Source: Gnetum montanum (Eukaryota > Streptophyta > Gnetopsida > Gnetales > Gnetaceae). Taken from it: a stretch of DNA of 64,000 nt. Positions within the stretch are counted from its first letter, which is position 1. Every line of letters starts with the position of its first letter. Shown here in pieces: positions 1-11,110 of this stretch. Location of the stretch: contig MNCI01006570.1 in the NCBI GenBank assembly GCA_015680685.1, forward strand, positions 40,772 through 104,771, given 5' to 3'. The position numbers and the translations under genes were made by a program. Under the pieces are notes generated by a model. It ran no database searches, was not told the origin of the DNA, and saw nothing but the letters and a program-made list of their open reading frames with translations.

Positions 1-124
1 TGTAGGAGAGGCATTGTTGTGTGTGAATTTATGTGACTTTTTGTAATTACTGCTTTTTTAAGAGATATATCATCAAGTTCTTTATAGAGACCTTGTATGA
101 TATAACTAATCTAGATAACTAGCA
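1..124 (-). mobile_element. 5' leader of element F (internal sequence, runs off window)
   Basis: This stretch lies directly downstream (minus strand) of the primer-binding site at 125-145, so it is the untranslated leader of a gypsy element whose body lies left of the window. No reading frame is visible in it. Confidence 0.6.
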
Positions 125-145
125 CCATCCCCGACAATGGCACCA
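125..145 (-). promoter_or_regulatory. Primer-binding site of element F
   Basis: On the minus strand this reads TGGTGCCATTGTCGGGGATG, the usual plant gypsy primer-binding form (TGGCGCC-type followed by GTYGGGGA). It sits one base from the CA end of the adjoining LTR and so fixes the LTR boundary and the orientation. It is the best preserved primer-binding site in the window. Confidence 0.85.
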
Positions 146-146
146 A

Positions 147-918
147 TGATGAGTAGCGAGGTATCCCTACACTCAACCATAAGAAACGAGCGTCGTACAT
201 GCAATCCTGTCAAACTCTGCAGATGGACTAGTTGTGGCACCTAGATAGTTAGCCTTAGGTCACAGTTCGCTGTCTTCCCATCTAGACTAGTTTTGCATAT
301 GTCACGTATGGTTTAGTCTAGATGAGGTGTATGATGTGTTCTAACCTAATGCTACTCCTGAAGGAAGTGGAAAATAATGTTAACTAAACTAAGCTAAGAG
401 GAAAAAGGTAAGAAAATCTAATCTAGCCTAAGTGCGACNTAACCAAGTCGTACTCGTTCTGCTTCTAGGAGTTTAAGGGTGAGAGACTAATCACAATGAG
501 AAATCGATTCCTTGACTAGCCGTACACATCTGTAGATGCTTGTAGTCAAGTCATACTCACACCGTGCTATGAAAGCAATAAATAACATTAAATAAATAAA
601 CTAAGTGAATGCTGCAATGATGAAGTAATCTCGATCTTTATTGCTGGTCATGTGCGTGTCCAAGTATGGCACACACGAATAAAGACACCATACAATCACA
701 TTCATCACACTACGGGCAGACATGGGAAAAAATCTAACTCTGGAGGGATCAAACTACCAGAGCTTCGCTACTTCTAAACTAGGATGTCAAATGAGGGAGA
801 GCCACCTCTTATATATAGAAATTGCGGCTGATTACGATATCGCATACGCGATATTGTAGGGGAAGATGCGATACGCAGCAAACGCGATATCGCGGCCTAT
901 GCGAATCGCGTCTCATCA
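147..918 (-). mobile_element. 5' LTR of element F (A/B/E family)
   Basis: The 772-bp LTR begins TGATGAG and ends CTCATCA on the plus strand, a perfect 7-bp terminal inverted repeat. The left end adjoins the primer-binding site and the right end abuts copia reverse transcriptase sequence at 919. The TATA region and the CACACGAATAAAGACACC area align by eye with the LTR of element B (20240-20340). It is richer in CpG than every other LTR here, including GC-rich palindromic runs at 835-910, suggesting a younger insertion. Base 439 is an N. Solo-LTR status is excluded by the primer-binding site, but the rest of the element is outside the window. Confidence 0.8.
810..817 (-). promoter_or_regulatory. 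TATA box of LTR F
   Basis: The minus strand reads CTATATATAAGAGG about 100 bp inside the LTR start, the expected U3/R position. Related LTRs have a TATA-like element at the equivalent place. Confidence 0.55.
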
Positions 919-1713
919 ATATCCATGCCCAAAATTTGTTGTGTAGCACCAAGATCCCCCCTCTTAAATTGAAAATATAGATAAAGTTTTAACTCTTGAA
1001 TATCATGTATCTTATTACCTACTATTAATAGGTCCTTAATATATTACAACAACATAACATATTTGTCACTTGTTTCTTTAACATACATACAAGAGTCTTC
1101 TACAATTCTAATGAAGCCAAGATTTATCATGTGGTCATTAAAATTTTTATTCCACATCTTGAGTGCTTGTTTGAGCCCATATAGTGATTTTAATAATTGA
1201 TAGACCAAATGCTCTTTTCCTTTAATTTCATATCCTTCTAGTTGGAGCATATAAATTTCTCCCTAAAGATCACCATTAAGCAATGTTATTTTCACATCCA
1301 TTTGTTCAAGTTCATGATCATAAACAAATATAATAGACAATAATGATTTTATGGATCTTAATTTTACTATAGAAAAAATTTCATCATAATCAATTCCTTT
1401 TTACTGAGAATATCCTTTAGTGACAAATTGAGCTTTGAATTGTATTCTAGTTTTATCCTATACACCCATTTATTTTCAATGGATTTCCTACCTCATGGAA
1501 GATCAACCAATTTCCATGTTTTATTCTTATGAATTGATGATATTTCACCATCTATTGTTTATTTCCATTCTATGTTTTGCATGGGTAAACATGCCTCATC
1601 ATATATTGAAGGCTCATCATTTTCTGTAAACAATACATATTCTTCTAGATGTGATGGTAATTTTCTTACATGTGTTAAATGCTTTAATGGCTCATCTTCA
1701 CTGAAAATATTTT
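919..1713 (-). pseudogene. Ty1/copia reverse transcriptase fragment (copia I)
   Basis: Minus-strand reading gives a copia RT. In order: a linker ending in LTHVRKLPSH (near 1670), the IHKNKTW motif (near 1530), NKWVYRIK (near 1470), LYGLKQA (near 1160), then a degenerate catalytic box reading YIKD where copia RT has YVDD (near 1015), and DLGATQQILGMDI (near 925-965). Stops and frame changes break it between 1250 and 1550. The fragment is cut on both sides: by LTR F at 918/919 and by LTR A at 1713/1714, so both gypsy elements inserted into, or were joined to, an older copia copy. Gag, protease, integrase and LTRs of this copy are not present. It overlaps the RT region of copia G in content, so it is a different copy. 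Confidence 0.85.
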
Positions 1714-2599
1714 TGATTAGTAGCAAGTAGACCCTATGTCCAACCATACGAATCACTAAGCATTCACGCATGATTCGGTCAAATTCCATGGACTTATAGC
1801 TCTCTAAGTATCTAGTCTCTAGGAAGTGAAAGTAACCATTGTAATCATTGTCTTCCCAATTACACTTGTGAAATGAAAAGGTATGGTTAAGTGTAATTAA
1901 GGCATATGATTTTTATCATTTTCATATTTGATGTTTTAGGTTGCCTAAGGATAAAGAATAATGAATAAAATAAAATAAAAGAGAATAAAATAGTTAAATT
2001 ACTAGTTTAATCTAACTAGCCACACCTAACTAATCCTAACATAAGCATTTATTCCCACTTGCTATACACATCTTGAACACAATTAAGGCTACTAGGTTAC
2101 CAAACATTAAGCGTTATTGGGATTACCAAGCATCAAGCGTATGCTCAGAATGGTTGTACTTATGTACTTAATTAATCACTATTTAATTTAGCTTAATTTA
2201 CCTTAATTTATTACTTAATTACTTAAAGCATTAAAGGAAATTCCATAAAAAATTAAATGCATAAATAAACACTTAACTTTTTTTAAAGTGTTGCAAGGTT
2301 TATTAGAAAGCTTGTCTTTATTACCACACACACTACCGTGCTCAGGTATAATAGTGCTTGAACAGAGATTTGTACACTCTTTGACTCCTACTACAAGTAG
2401 TTAGAAAAATATTCTAACTTTCAAGAAACAAAATTCCAAGATCTTTGCTACAACTATGAAAAAAGATGCCATAAGCATGGGGGGTGAGCATGTATTTATA
2501 GGCAAAAATAGAAACTGCATCAATGAGGGCATGTCAAGGCATGAAATCCCACATCAATGTGGCCATGTCAATGGGGCTGCATTGATGAGGCCTCATTGA
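1714..2599 (-). mobile_element. 3' LTR of element A
   Basis: An 886-bp LTR starting TGATTAG and ending about CTCATTGA, decayed versions of the TGATGAG/CTCATCA termini of LTR F. It aligns base by base through most of its length with 13774-14540, the truncated 5' LTR of the same element, and with LTRs B and E. A TATA box is present on the minus strand at 2493-2500. The right end is inferred from LTRs B, E and F; similarity continues into 2600-2780, which I take as the element's 3' untranslated region. The polypurine tract expected just right of 2599 is not convincing. Confidence 0.75.
2493..2500 (-). promoter_or_regulatory. TATA box of 3' LTR of element A
   Basis: The minus strand reads CCTATAAATACATGC. 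In the 5' LTR of the same element the equivalent site (14526-14533) has lost its first T, so the promoter that would drive this copy is damaged. Confidence 0.5.
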
Positions 2600-5500
2600 C
2601 TTAACTTAGAAAAATCATCCTTGAGTGAACAAAAGGAGGACAAAGTCACTTACAAAATTTTGGAAAGGTATGAAATTATTGGCTATCTACTAACATACAT
2701 AGACACAACACACATGAAGAAACACTAAGTACCTAAGTGTATGAAAATACAAGCATTACAAAATATTTGATATTCAAAATATTAAAATTGAATGCTAGGA
2801 TAAAAATGACAAATATAATTCCTATGATGGTGAAAAGATGAGAAAAAACTTGAAATAGTCCTAGGTGAAGGAGGTTCTTGAGGCTCTGAAGGACCTTCTC
2901 TTACTTCAAGTGCATGCAGTGATTGGGGTGGTTGTGATTGTTTTGTGGTAGCTATAACTTCTGGTGGAAGATGGAAGGTGTTCAACAATGCCTTCATCTC
3001 CTCTTCCCTACACCTAGGATCATCTACCCTCCACATTGCATCGAAAATATGGGCTAGTGTGGGAACACCTCAAGGAANTTCAAGTAGTGCTTCACCAATC
3101 AATGGTCTACAGCTGAGAACCTAGATAGGAGACTAAGTGACTACCAGGAGCTATAGAATGTAGTAAAGGCATACAATGTTAAATGCAAACTTTTCGCTAC
3201 CTAGTTCATCAATGTGAAGGAGCTAATCCTAGTAATGCTTTTTCCTTGAGGTGTTCCCACACTAGCCCATATTTTCGATGCAATGTGGAGGGTAGATGAT
3301 CCTAGGTGTAGGGAAGAGGAGATGAAGGCATTGTTGAACACCTTCCATCTTCCACCAGAAGTTATAGCTACCACAAAACAATCACAACCACCCCAATCAC
3401 TGCATGCACTTGAAGTAAGAGAAGGTCCTTCAGNATTAAATTTCAAAGCCTCATTTTTTAGGAGGCTACCTCTATTGCAGATTTTTAGTGAAGGGCTCAA
3501 AATTCCTCCATAGAGAAATTTCTATTTTTGATTGCTAATCTCCTAAGTTCACTATTTATTGTGGCTAACTACTCTTTCTATTGATTGATGAAATATTACA
3601 TTTGTTGCTTTTGCACATTAACATTTCATAGATAGTGATTTTCTACAGTCAAAGTGACATTCTCTTGGTTAGTCTGATCCAAGGACTTTTGGATATTATG
3701 CATGATAACTTTGGGGAGGGAGTAATAAAAAATTAGAATCTCCTTCATGTCCTTGAACATCTTGAGCTTTTCTTGAAGCTATTGAAAAAATTCATCATAG
3801 GTTATTATAGGGCTAAGAATCATAAGATTAGCAAAATGGGCTCTTAATTCAACAACCTTCATAGCTAGACATTGGTTCTGAGGTTGGGCTATTTTGAGTT
3901 ACCTTGCATGATAATGCATTTCCCCATTGCTTCCAACAACTTCAATTGGGTTATAGTGACTGTATCTTGAAGGTCAAAGACATCTAGAATTAGTTACCTA
4001 GTTTCTAGCAAGTGGTCTAGCAACTCCTTGTGTTGGGCTATGTTTAATTTACTGCAAACTATTTCTATGAACATTTACACATCTTTGAGTGTAGAGACAT
4101 TCGTTATAGACATTCTAGGTATGCTTATTTCATTGGAAATTCTATCAGCAACCACCTTTAATATTGTCTCCTACACATGGTGTTGCATCACCAAGACATT
4201 TGTTCCATCACCCTCCTCTAGGTTCACCAAGAAAGTAGTGGCATTGCTAAAGTTTTTTGGGAATTCCTACTATTGTGAGAGAGAGACCATTATCTATTAG
4301 GCACTAGGATTCAATCTTGTAGGAAGCTATATTCTTTGGGCTAAAAAGATTGGCCCACCTCCATCCATTTGGCTAATGGTTTAAGCCACTTTGTTGAGGT
4401 GACTCCTTGGTAGGTGATACACAAATGGATTACCACCACTTGTTCCTACTTGTTGCTCATGCTCATGCAAGAGCTACTTTCAGATCTCATGCATTCATTC
4501 AAGGGAAACATAGGACTTTGACATTACTTTGTGAGTGGGTGGTGGAGGTGGTGGTTGCTACTACTCTTCTTAGATTGTGGCAAGGTTATTTTCTTTCATC
4601 ATTTTTGACCAAGAGGTAAAAGGAGTATATTAGATTGTATCATTGACATAGTAAACTATTCCTATCTTTTTGCATATTTTTTTGATGAGGTAGGGAAAGG
4701 GTAGGACCTTCCTTCCATGTTCATTTTCTTAAAATTTCTTGTCTATATGGAGATAGATCAACTATATAAGGTTCATAGGGAATTTTCCACTCAAAGTAGC
4801 ACATGTATGAGTGGAAAACGTAGTCATCTTACTTGGCCTCATCATGAGATTAGGGTGATAGGTTGCTATCTTGAAATATACATGATCCATTAGCATAAGT
4901 GTGCCATACTCCTTGCGGTCCACTCCTTCTTTGCCTCCATGTTTGATTATGTAGAGAACTTTGCCAATTTTTTTTCAATATCAAGCAACTGAAGGGCTTG
5001 TGTAATGGACTTCACCAAGTAGAACATCTAAATGTCCTTGATCTTCATAGTGACTCCCACTTGCCTACTATTCCATAAGAGATATATCTCTCCTATGTAC
5101 CATTCCCTACTACTTGTGATAATTGGCCACATGGAAGAGTTCTACAATTGTTTCTTGACTTCTAGAGGAGCATGTTCTAAGAATGGTTCAAATTTCAATT
5201 CTTGGAGAACTGAGCATTGGATGTCACGAGGATTAATTTGATCAAGGTAGGCTTGAGTCAATGTGACCTCTAGTCTTGGCACCTATCTTGGCACCTCATC
5301 TTGATGGGATTGTTTAATTATGGATGCTTCCTTAGGAATCTATTGGATAGATTCCACTTTGGGCTCCTCTAGTAGAGATCCCATTACATGAATTTTTGTT
5401 GCCTATTCTTAGGCTTGTTCTTGCTCCTCCCTTCTAGCTCTAGGTCATATGTTCATTGGTTAAGATGGTCCTCCTTCCTATGGGTGTTTCAGTCTAGGTG
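2600..5500 (-). pseudogene. Accessory region of element A (coiled-coil-like ORF remnant) and 3' untranslated region
   Basis: Between the integrase end and the 3' LTR lies about 2.9 kb that aligns with element B (20564-22802 and 34324-35100). Minus-strand reading gives broken coding-like stretches: 4970-5240 contains EIYLLWNSRQVGVTMKIKD, 4780-4850 contains HPNLMMRPSKMTTFSTHTCA, and 3540-3900 reads as a charged, heptad-like segment with EFFQQLQEKLKMFKDMKE, suggesting a coiled coil. The C-terminal part (2782-3036) is intact and Pro/Ser/Glu rich. Athila and Tat lineage elements often carry an extra ORF in this position; that assignment is by position and not by a recognised domain. The stretch 2886-3433 is disturbed by an assembly problem (separate entry). 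Single stops and frame changes are frequent. Confidence 0.5.
2886..3433. repeat. Exact 192-bp inverted repeat beside two N bases (probable misassembly)
   Basis: 2886-3077 and 3242-3433 are exact reverse complements of each other, each 192 bp, each ending at an N (3078 and 3434). Both encode the same peptide (starts MWRVDDPRCREEEMKALL). The spacer 3079-3241, when reverse-complemented, continues the left arm in the same order as element B near 21020-21090. The simplest reading is that the piece 3079-3433 was placed backwards by the assembler. Confidence 0.85.
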
Positions 5501-7340
5501 TCATTTGTAATCACAACATGACCAAGGATTAGCACTTAATGTGTAGCTTTGAAACATTTGAAATACCTTATCCCTTAGGGTAGTTACACTTGGCTAAGTT
5601 GTGATGATGGTCAATTTGATTATTTTAATATTATCTAATTAAATAGGTTACCAAAGTGTGTTGAAAGGGTTTAACTCTCATAGGTTGATGATTTAATATT
5701 ATTTTATTTATTAAACCCATGGTGGAGTTAGAAGAATTTTTAAAAAATTTCTATAAAAAGGCTAAGGTTTGTGGTCCCCATGATGTAAAGTGTACCTACA
5801 GAAGTTATAGTGCTGAAGAATGGAGTGAATTGGACAAATAGTTTGAAAGTTATGGGCTCTAGAAGGCTTTGAGATATAAAAAACTGCAAAAACTCCCCTT
5901 ATGTCTGAAGCAAATGGCAAACAACTCTTAAGTGGTGGATGCTATATATAGAATTTTTTCCATGTGTCAACTAGCCCTTGTCAATGTGGCCTATTTGACA
6001 TAACTATTGATCATTGGTGACCAGGTCAAAATTTTAAAAATACAAAGAATTTTTGAATGGAATTGGAGTCAAATGGAATCGCAAAAAGCCAAGAACACAA
6101 GGAAATATATGAAGAGGGATTGAGATTTATCAAAAGATGGAGAATGATTGGAGAAATGCCTGAGGAAGTACATAGTTGGATACAATCAATTGGAAATGCT
6201 AAATATTTAATTACCAAAATGCCTAAGAATAAGAGACATAACTAACCCAACCAAAAGCAATGTAAGTGAATCCTTCCCGTAGTAAGCTTATGACCTTTTT
6301 TCCCTTACATAACCTCAACTAAGGAGTTTGTGGGCCCCCATAGTTGATTAATGGTTATAAAAACTTAAGGAATAAAACCCAAAAAATCTACCTAAGGATT
6401 TTAACATGTCAAACCAAGACATTGAACAAAAATATGAAATTAATAGTGAGGTGAGTTATGGAAAGCATTGATGGATGAGATAGAGAGTGGAATGGATTTC
6501 CTAATCATGGTAACATAAAGTCCCTTGTGAATTTCATGGTTAAATGAAATAATAAAATTCACCCTTAGTCCAAATCAAAACTAATCAATTTTAGTGACTT
6601 TGCATCACCACTCTAAGACCAGTTCATCTCCTTGAGACACAAGAATGCTCCCACAAATAACCATTATTTTTCATTTGAAAAGAAAGAGAAGTAGGAAGTG
6701 AGAAAGGATCTTAGTTAGAGGGGACCTTCAAGCATGGGTAACATGTTGTTTTAGTCCCATAACCAATGCTTGTAGCCTGTCTATGTTGTTTAAGGGATGT
6801 GCTTTGAATTTGCATCATCTATTTTTTTAGCATTTTATGTTTTTATGAATTTTTTTGGATGGGAACCACACCATGGAAAGACTTATTCAAAATTTTGTTA
6901 TTGATCAACACAAAACTATAGGAAATCCATGAAAACACATATGCACTCAAGTAAGTAGAGGAGCATAAAGAGCATTGAATCCCCTGAAATCTATCCCAAG
7001 TTTGGAAACTACCAATGTCATAAGTTCATTAAAGTTTTATTGATGAAAAAGGGATGTCATACATCCAAAAACAGGAAAACCATAGGGTTGATGGATGGCT
7101 GGATGATGTGGACTCACTACTTGTTGCATGAAAAAGAAACCTATCTTAGTCATTAATCATTAAAATTCAAAAATAGAAACCAAACATTAGCAATCAAAAA
7201 CATTAGGTACAAACCACCATTAGTAACCATCTACAGCATCACTGAGTCCTGTTGCAATACAACACTTTTAGTAGAAGACAAGAAAAATTCACACCAAAAT
7301 AAAGTATACAAGTAATTGTAAAAATATTCAAGAAAAATAA
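5500..7340 (-). mobile_element. Non-coding internal region of element A
   Basis: No convincing gene. It aligns with element E (56340-57980) and element B (35280-37000), including the block with ACCACACCATG near 6867-6880, present once here but three times in E. Small open frames on both strands (for example 6057-6245) are not shared between copies and are discounted. Confidence 0.6.
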
Positions 7341-8735
7341 AACATACTAATAATGTTGTAAAATAAAAATTTGGAAAAATAGTAAAGTGTAAAACAAAAA
7401 TGGTATAAAAAAAAGAAAGAGTGACAAAAAAATGTAAAAACAAAAACGTAGAAAAACTGAGGAGCTACTTATATAGTTAGCATGGATGACAATCTCCTCC
7501 ATGACTAAGTTAAAATGAGGAGATTTAAAAGATAGAGAAATATTGTCCATTTGATGAGGCATTTCTTGCACTAGCTTGTGTGGGCTCATGGAAAGTTTTG
7601 ACTTATTGTGTGTTAACTAGCTACTTTTTGTTTGGGCTCTTAGGTTTGTAAATCAACATGGCCTTAGAAGGAAAGGTCTCATAAATGATATAAGGCCTTC
7701 CCACAACATCTAAAACTTAGTTTGTTAAGGTACGTGTGTTAGGTTCTGGTAGAGGACCTTGTCTTGAGGTTGAAATTTCACTTTCCTTATCCTAAGGTCA
7801 TGGCATTGTTGGCTAAATGCTTTGTGTAGTTCATTCAAGGATAGGTCCACCAATCGATTCTCATCTAGCATGTTAAGATTGATAAATCACTCTTTTTGTG
7901 CTAGGCTTAGGTCAAGTTCAAGGTCAAAAGATGTTGAAAGTGTATGGAGCACAGATTAAATTTGAAGAGTTAGTAATTTTTCATTCACTAGTGCATAGGG
8001 AGAGTAGCCTATAGGGAGTTTCAATGTTGAGCATTATGCTTAGAGGGTATCATTAAGTTTTGTGTTTCAGTCTCTCCTATATTTTCCAATTGTTCTTGTT
8101 AAGATTTTTTTGATCTCCCTATTAGTAACCTCTTCTTGATTGTTGGCTTGGGATTGGTAGGGTGTTATTAATTTATGTTCAACCCCGAAGTGTTGCATGA
8201 GCTTGTGAAAAGTAGCACCTATAAAATGAGTACCATTGTCAAAAATTAGTGCACGTGGCACTCCAAACCTATTTACAATGTTTTGTTGTACAAACCATGT
8301 AGTAATGGAAGTTGTATAGTTGGTGATGGCTACTACTTGTACCCATTTCATACAATAGTTAATAGTGACTATTATGTACACATTTCCATTTGACATGGGT
8401 GTGATGGGACCCATGAATTCTATGCCTTAAATGTTGAAGGGTTCCAATGGTTGGATCCACTATTGAGGTTTCTTAATTTGAGTAGTCATCCCACCTTTTG
8501 ATTGATAGTGTTCATAAGAGAAACTAAATTGGTGGATAAGCCTAAATATTGTTGGCCAATAGTACTCTACAATTAGGATTTTAATGGTCATGCATGTCCC
8601 TACATAATGACCCCAAAAAAGACCCTTGTGAGCATCTTGGAGAATGCATAGTTGATTAGCATCAGGAACACACCAATGAACTAGGCCATCAGTGCACACC
8701 TTGTAAAGATGTTTGTTAATTACCATAAAGAATTT
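7340..8735 (-). pseudogene. Integrase of element A
   Basis: Minus strand. The N-terminal part (8726-8460) has LYKVCTDGLVHWCVP followed by the DAHKG...GH and YYWPTIF landmarks of gypsy zinc-binding domains, but the HHCC cysteines are mostly lost. The core (about 8430-8067) has GPITPMSNG, INYCMKWVQ, FDNGTHFIGATFHKLM and QANNQEEVTNRE, so the second Asp and the Glu of the D,D-E triad are present; the first Asp reads as Glu (GIEFMGP). The C-terminal GPY-type region is scrambled below 8066. Frames at 9233, 8981, 8726 and 8414 are all in phase, so only stops break more than 1.1 kb. Confidence 0.85.
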
Positions 8736-9330
8736 GGCCTAATGAAGAAATTGCTGTTTCTTTTGGTGGTCTAACTCTTGTGACATCTCTTGAGTAAGAA
8801 GATAAGTCAAGATGCCATCATACCATTTTGTTTTAGCATGTACTTGTTCATTTATTGCACCAACAAAGAGTAGTTCATCAGGAAATTGATTAGAGAGTGA
8901 ACTCTCATCGTATTTATTGTTCCATCTTAACTGAGACAAGTGATCAGTGACCACATTCTTAGTTTCCTTTTGATCTACCATTGCAAGATAAAACTCCTAC
9001 AAGATCACTAGCTGCCATATGATACAAGGTCTCATCATTAGTTTATTCATTTGGAAGAAAATGGCATTGTGATTAATGTGCACAAATACCTTATATTCAA
9101 GCACATAGTACCTAAGCTTCTCTAAAGCATACACCACTATCATTAGTTCTTTCTCCATTGTGGTGTAATTAAGTTGTGCACCCATAATTCTTTGGCTTAT
9201 GTAGTGGATGTAATATTGTTTTTGATCATCCAACTATGTAAGCATAGCTCCCAAGACATAATTTAATGCATCTATCATGATATGAAATGGACAAGACCAA
9301 TTAGGTGCTTATAAAATTTGAGTCTCTACA
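8736..9330 (-). pseudogene. RNase H and RNaseH-integrase linker of element A
   Basis: 9233-8997 reads YYIHYISQRIMGAQLNYTTM and EKELMIVVYALEKLRYYVL, the typical gypsy RNase H core (YYISR.L..AE.NYTTTEKELLAVVYA). 8981-8739 reads DQKETKNVVTDHLSQL and later FPDELLFVG, the linker characteristic of Athila-like pol proteins. It is continuous with integrase in the same frame and is broken by stops only. Confidence 0.85.
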
Positions 9331-10270
9331 AGCTTTTCCTTAAGCTACTAGAATGGCTATTCACATTTATTGGTTCATATAAATGGAGCATCTTTCTTTA
9401 TGAAATCGACCAATAGTTTTTTGATCTTAGAAAAATTATCCTTGAATCATCAATAGTAGCTAGTATGTGCAAAGATTGACCAAACATATTTAATGGTTTC
9501 CAATTGGGGGTTATTCTTTGGATGATCGAAATCCTTTTAGGGTTTACCTCAATCCCTTCTTGAGACATTCTATTTCCAACACAATGCCCTCTTGGATCAT
9601 GAGATGGATATTTTGCCAATTTAGCTGAAGATTAGTTTGTACAAACCTTTGAAGCACTTGCTCAAGGTGGTCCAAGGCTTGCTTAAACATAGCACCATAT
9701 GTGGAGAAATCATCCATGAAGACTTCCATCCCACTACCAATTTGCTGCTTGAAAATTCTTAAGAAAAAATATTGGAAAGTTGCAAGAGCATTTCATAGAC
9801 CAAAAGGCATCTTACGATATGCAAATGTCCCCCAAGGACTTGTGAATGTTATTTTGGCTTGATCCTTGAGCATGATTTGAATTTGGTTATAGCCACTATA
9901 ACCATCCAAAAAGCTATAATAACAATGCCTAGAAATAGTTTCAAATGCTTGATCCACAAATGGTAATGGAAAATGATCTTTGAACATCGTCATGTTCAAT
10001 AGTGTGAAACTAATATAGACTTACCACTTTCCACAAACTTTTTGTAGAATAATTATAAGTGAAATAATCCACTTACTATCTACAATTTGATAGATGAACC
10101 CCACCTTGAGGAGTTGTTAAATTTCCTCTTTGATGATTTGTTTCAATTTGGGATTCAAGAGTGGTTGTAGTTGCCTCTTTGGCTTCATGTCTAGATTAGT
10201 ATAGATGCAATGTTGGCATATCCTAGGATCAATTATTGTGAGTTTAGGATATTACCAAACAAAGGCTATT
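9331..10270 (-). pseudogene. Reverse transcriptase of element A
   Basis: Minus-strand gypsy RT. Landmarks in order: DHFPLPFVDQAFETIS (near 9970), FLDGYSGYNQIQI (near 9905), KMPFGL followed by a stop then NALATFQ (near 9800), and the catalytic box EVFMDDFSTYG (near 9720), which is intact FMDDF. The upstream linker around 10250-10050 shows PKLKQIIKEEI and a VPKK-equivalent region that has decayed. Frames at 10542, 9999 and 9729 are in phase. Downstream of 9540 the frame shifts several times before RNase H. Among RTs in this window it keeps the best active site. Confidence 0.85.
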
Positions 10271-11110
10271 GGCCATTTATTGATCACCTTCAACATTATC
10301 CTTTTCTAATCAAGAGCAAGGTTGATATTGATTATCACTAACTTACCATTTTCCAAAAATGTATATTTCATGCTAGTAGGTAGAGTTTTCAACTCTAAGG
10401 GCTCATGCTTAAAAATGTTATGGATTTCCAACTCTTCCCAATTGGTATCATTAGGTTTATCATTAGAGAGTTGGTGATGAACTTGCTCTAGTTCATCCAT
10501 GCCTTCAACAGAGGCACAAGTTAAGCTCTTAGTAGATTCCATGCAAAGTATTTTTCTCTTAGAATCAACTCTCAGCCACTGGATGCATTCCTATTTTTTA
10601 GCTACTATGTATAGGTAATTTTCAATCTCAAATTAATCTACACACTGTCTACATGCTTTGATTGATGTGCTTTTAATAAACCAAAGTTTCTACACACAGT
10701 TGCACCTTATATCATTGTATGTGATGCATGGAACTTCTTCTCGATCTTTCTAAATGTATTTTCCTTGGAAATCTCTAGGAAAAGACCTCTAATGCTCATT
10801 CACTCATCATCAATGTTCAATCAAGCCCTTCCCATAATTATTTGGAGGTTTTCCTTGCAATTTTCAACTTTGATTACTAGGAAAGAGGTTGGATATGACC
10901 ATCCACAGATAGTGGTCACAATGTCCTCCACTAGTCCCAAGGGAATAGTGATGGACTGATTTACCAATTCTAAATGGATGTTGCTTTTCTTGAGAGGAGG
11001 CATGTTCCAAACCTTACACATTTCATGAGAAATCAGATTAACACCAAAACCTAAATTGAGAAGAATTTTGCATGGCTCATTTCCTACAATCTACAAGTAA
11101 ATTAGTAGAC
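10271..11110 (-). pseudogene. Aspartic protease and protease-RT linker of element A
   Basis: Around 11060 the minus strand reads LNLGFGVNLISHEMCK, matching the D-S/T-G box region of Athila-like proteases but with Asp changed to Asn. It continues MPPLKKSNIHLELVNQSI, GLVEDIVTTICGWSYP and IIMGRAWL, the flap and the ILGRPFL-like C-terminal motif. The segment 10542-10306 is the acidic linker to RT. The same Asp to Asn change is seen in element E, so it may have been present in their shared source copy or may reflect parallel C-to-T decay. Confidence 0.75.

Noticed and set aside
2760-2760. Alternative LTR right ends at 2760 (A), 20708 (B) and 56112 (E), all ending TTACA or TTTACA
   Set aside because: Similarity does continue to these points, but LTR F ends natively at 918 against copia sequence, and the matching positions in B and E (TTCATCA) give lengths of 856-886 bp and inverted termini; I take the extra ~150 bp as 3' untranslated region.
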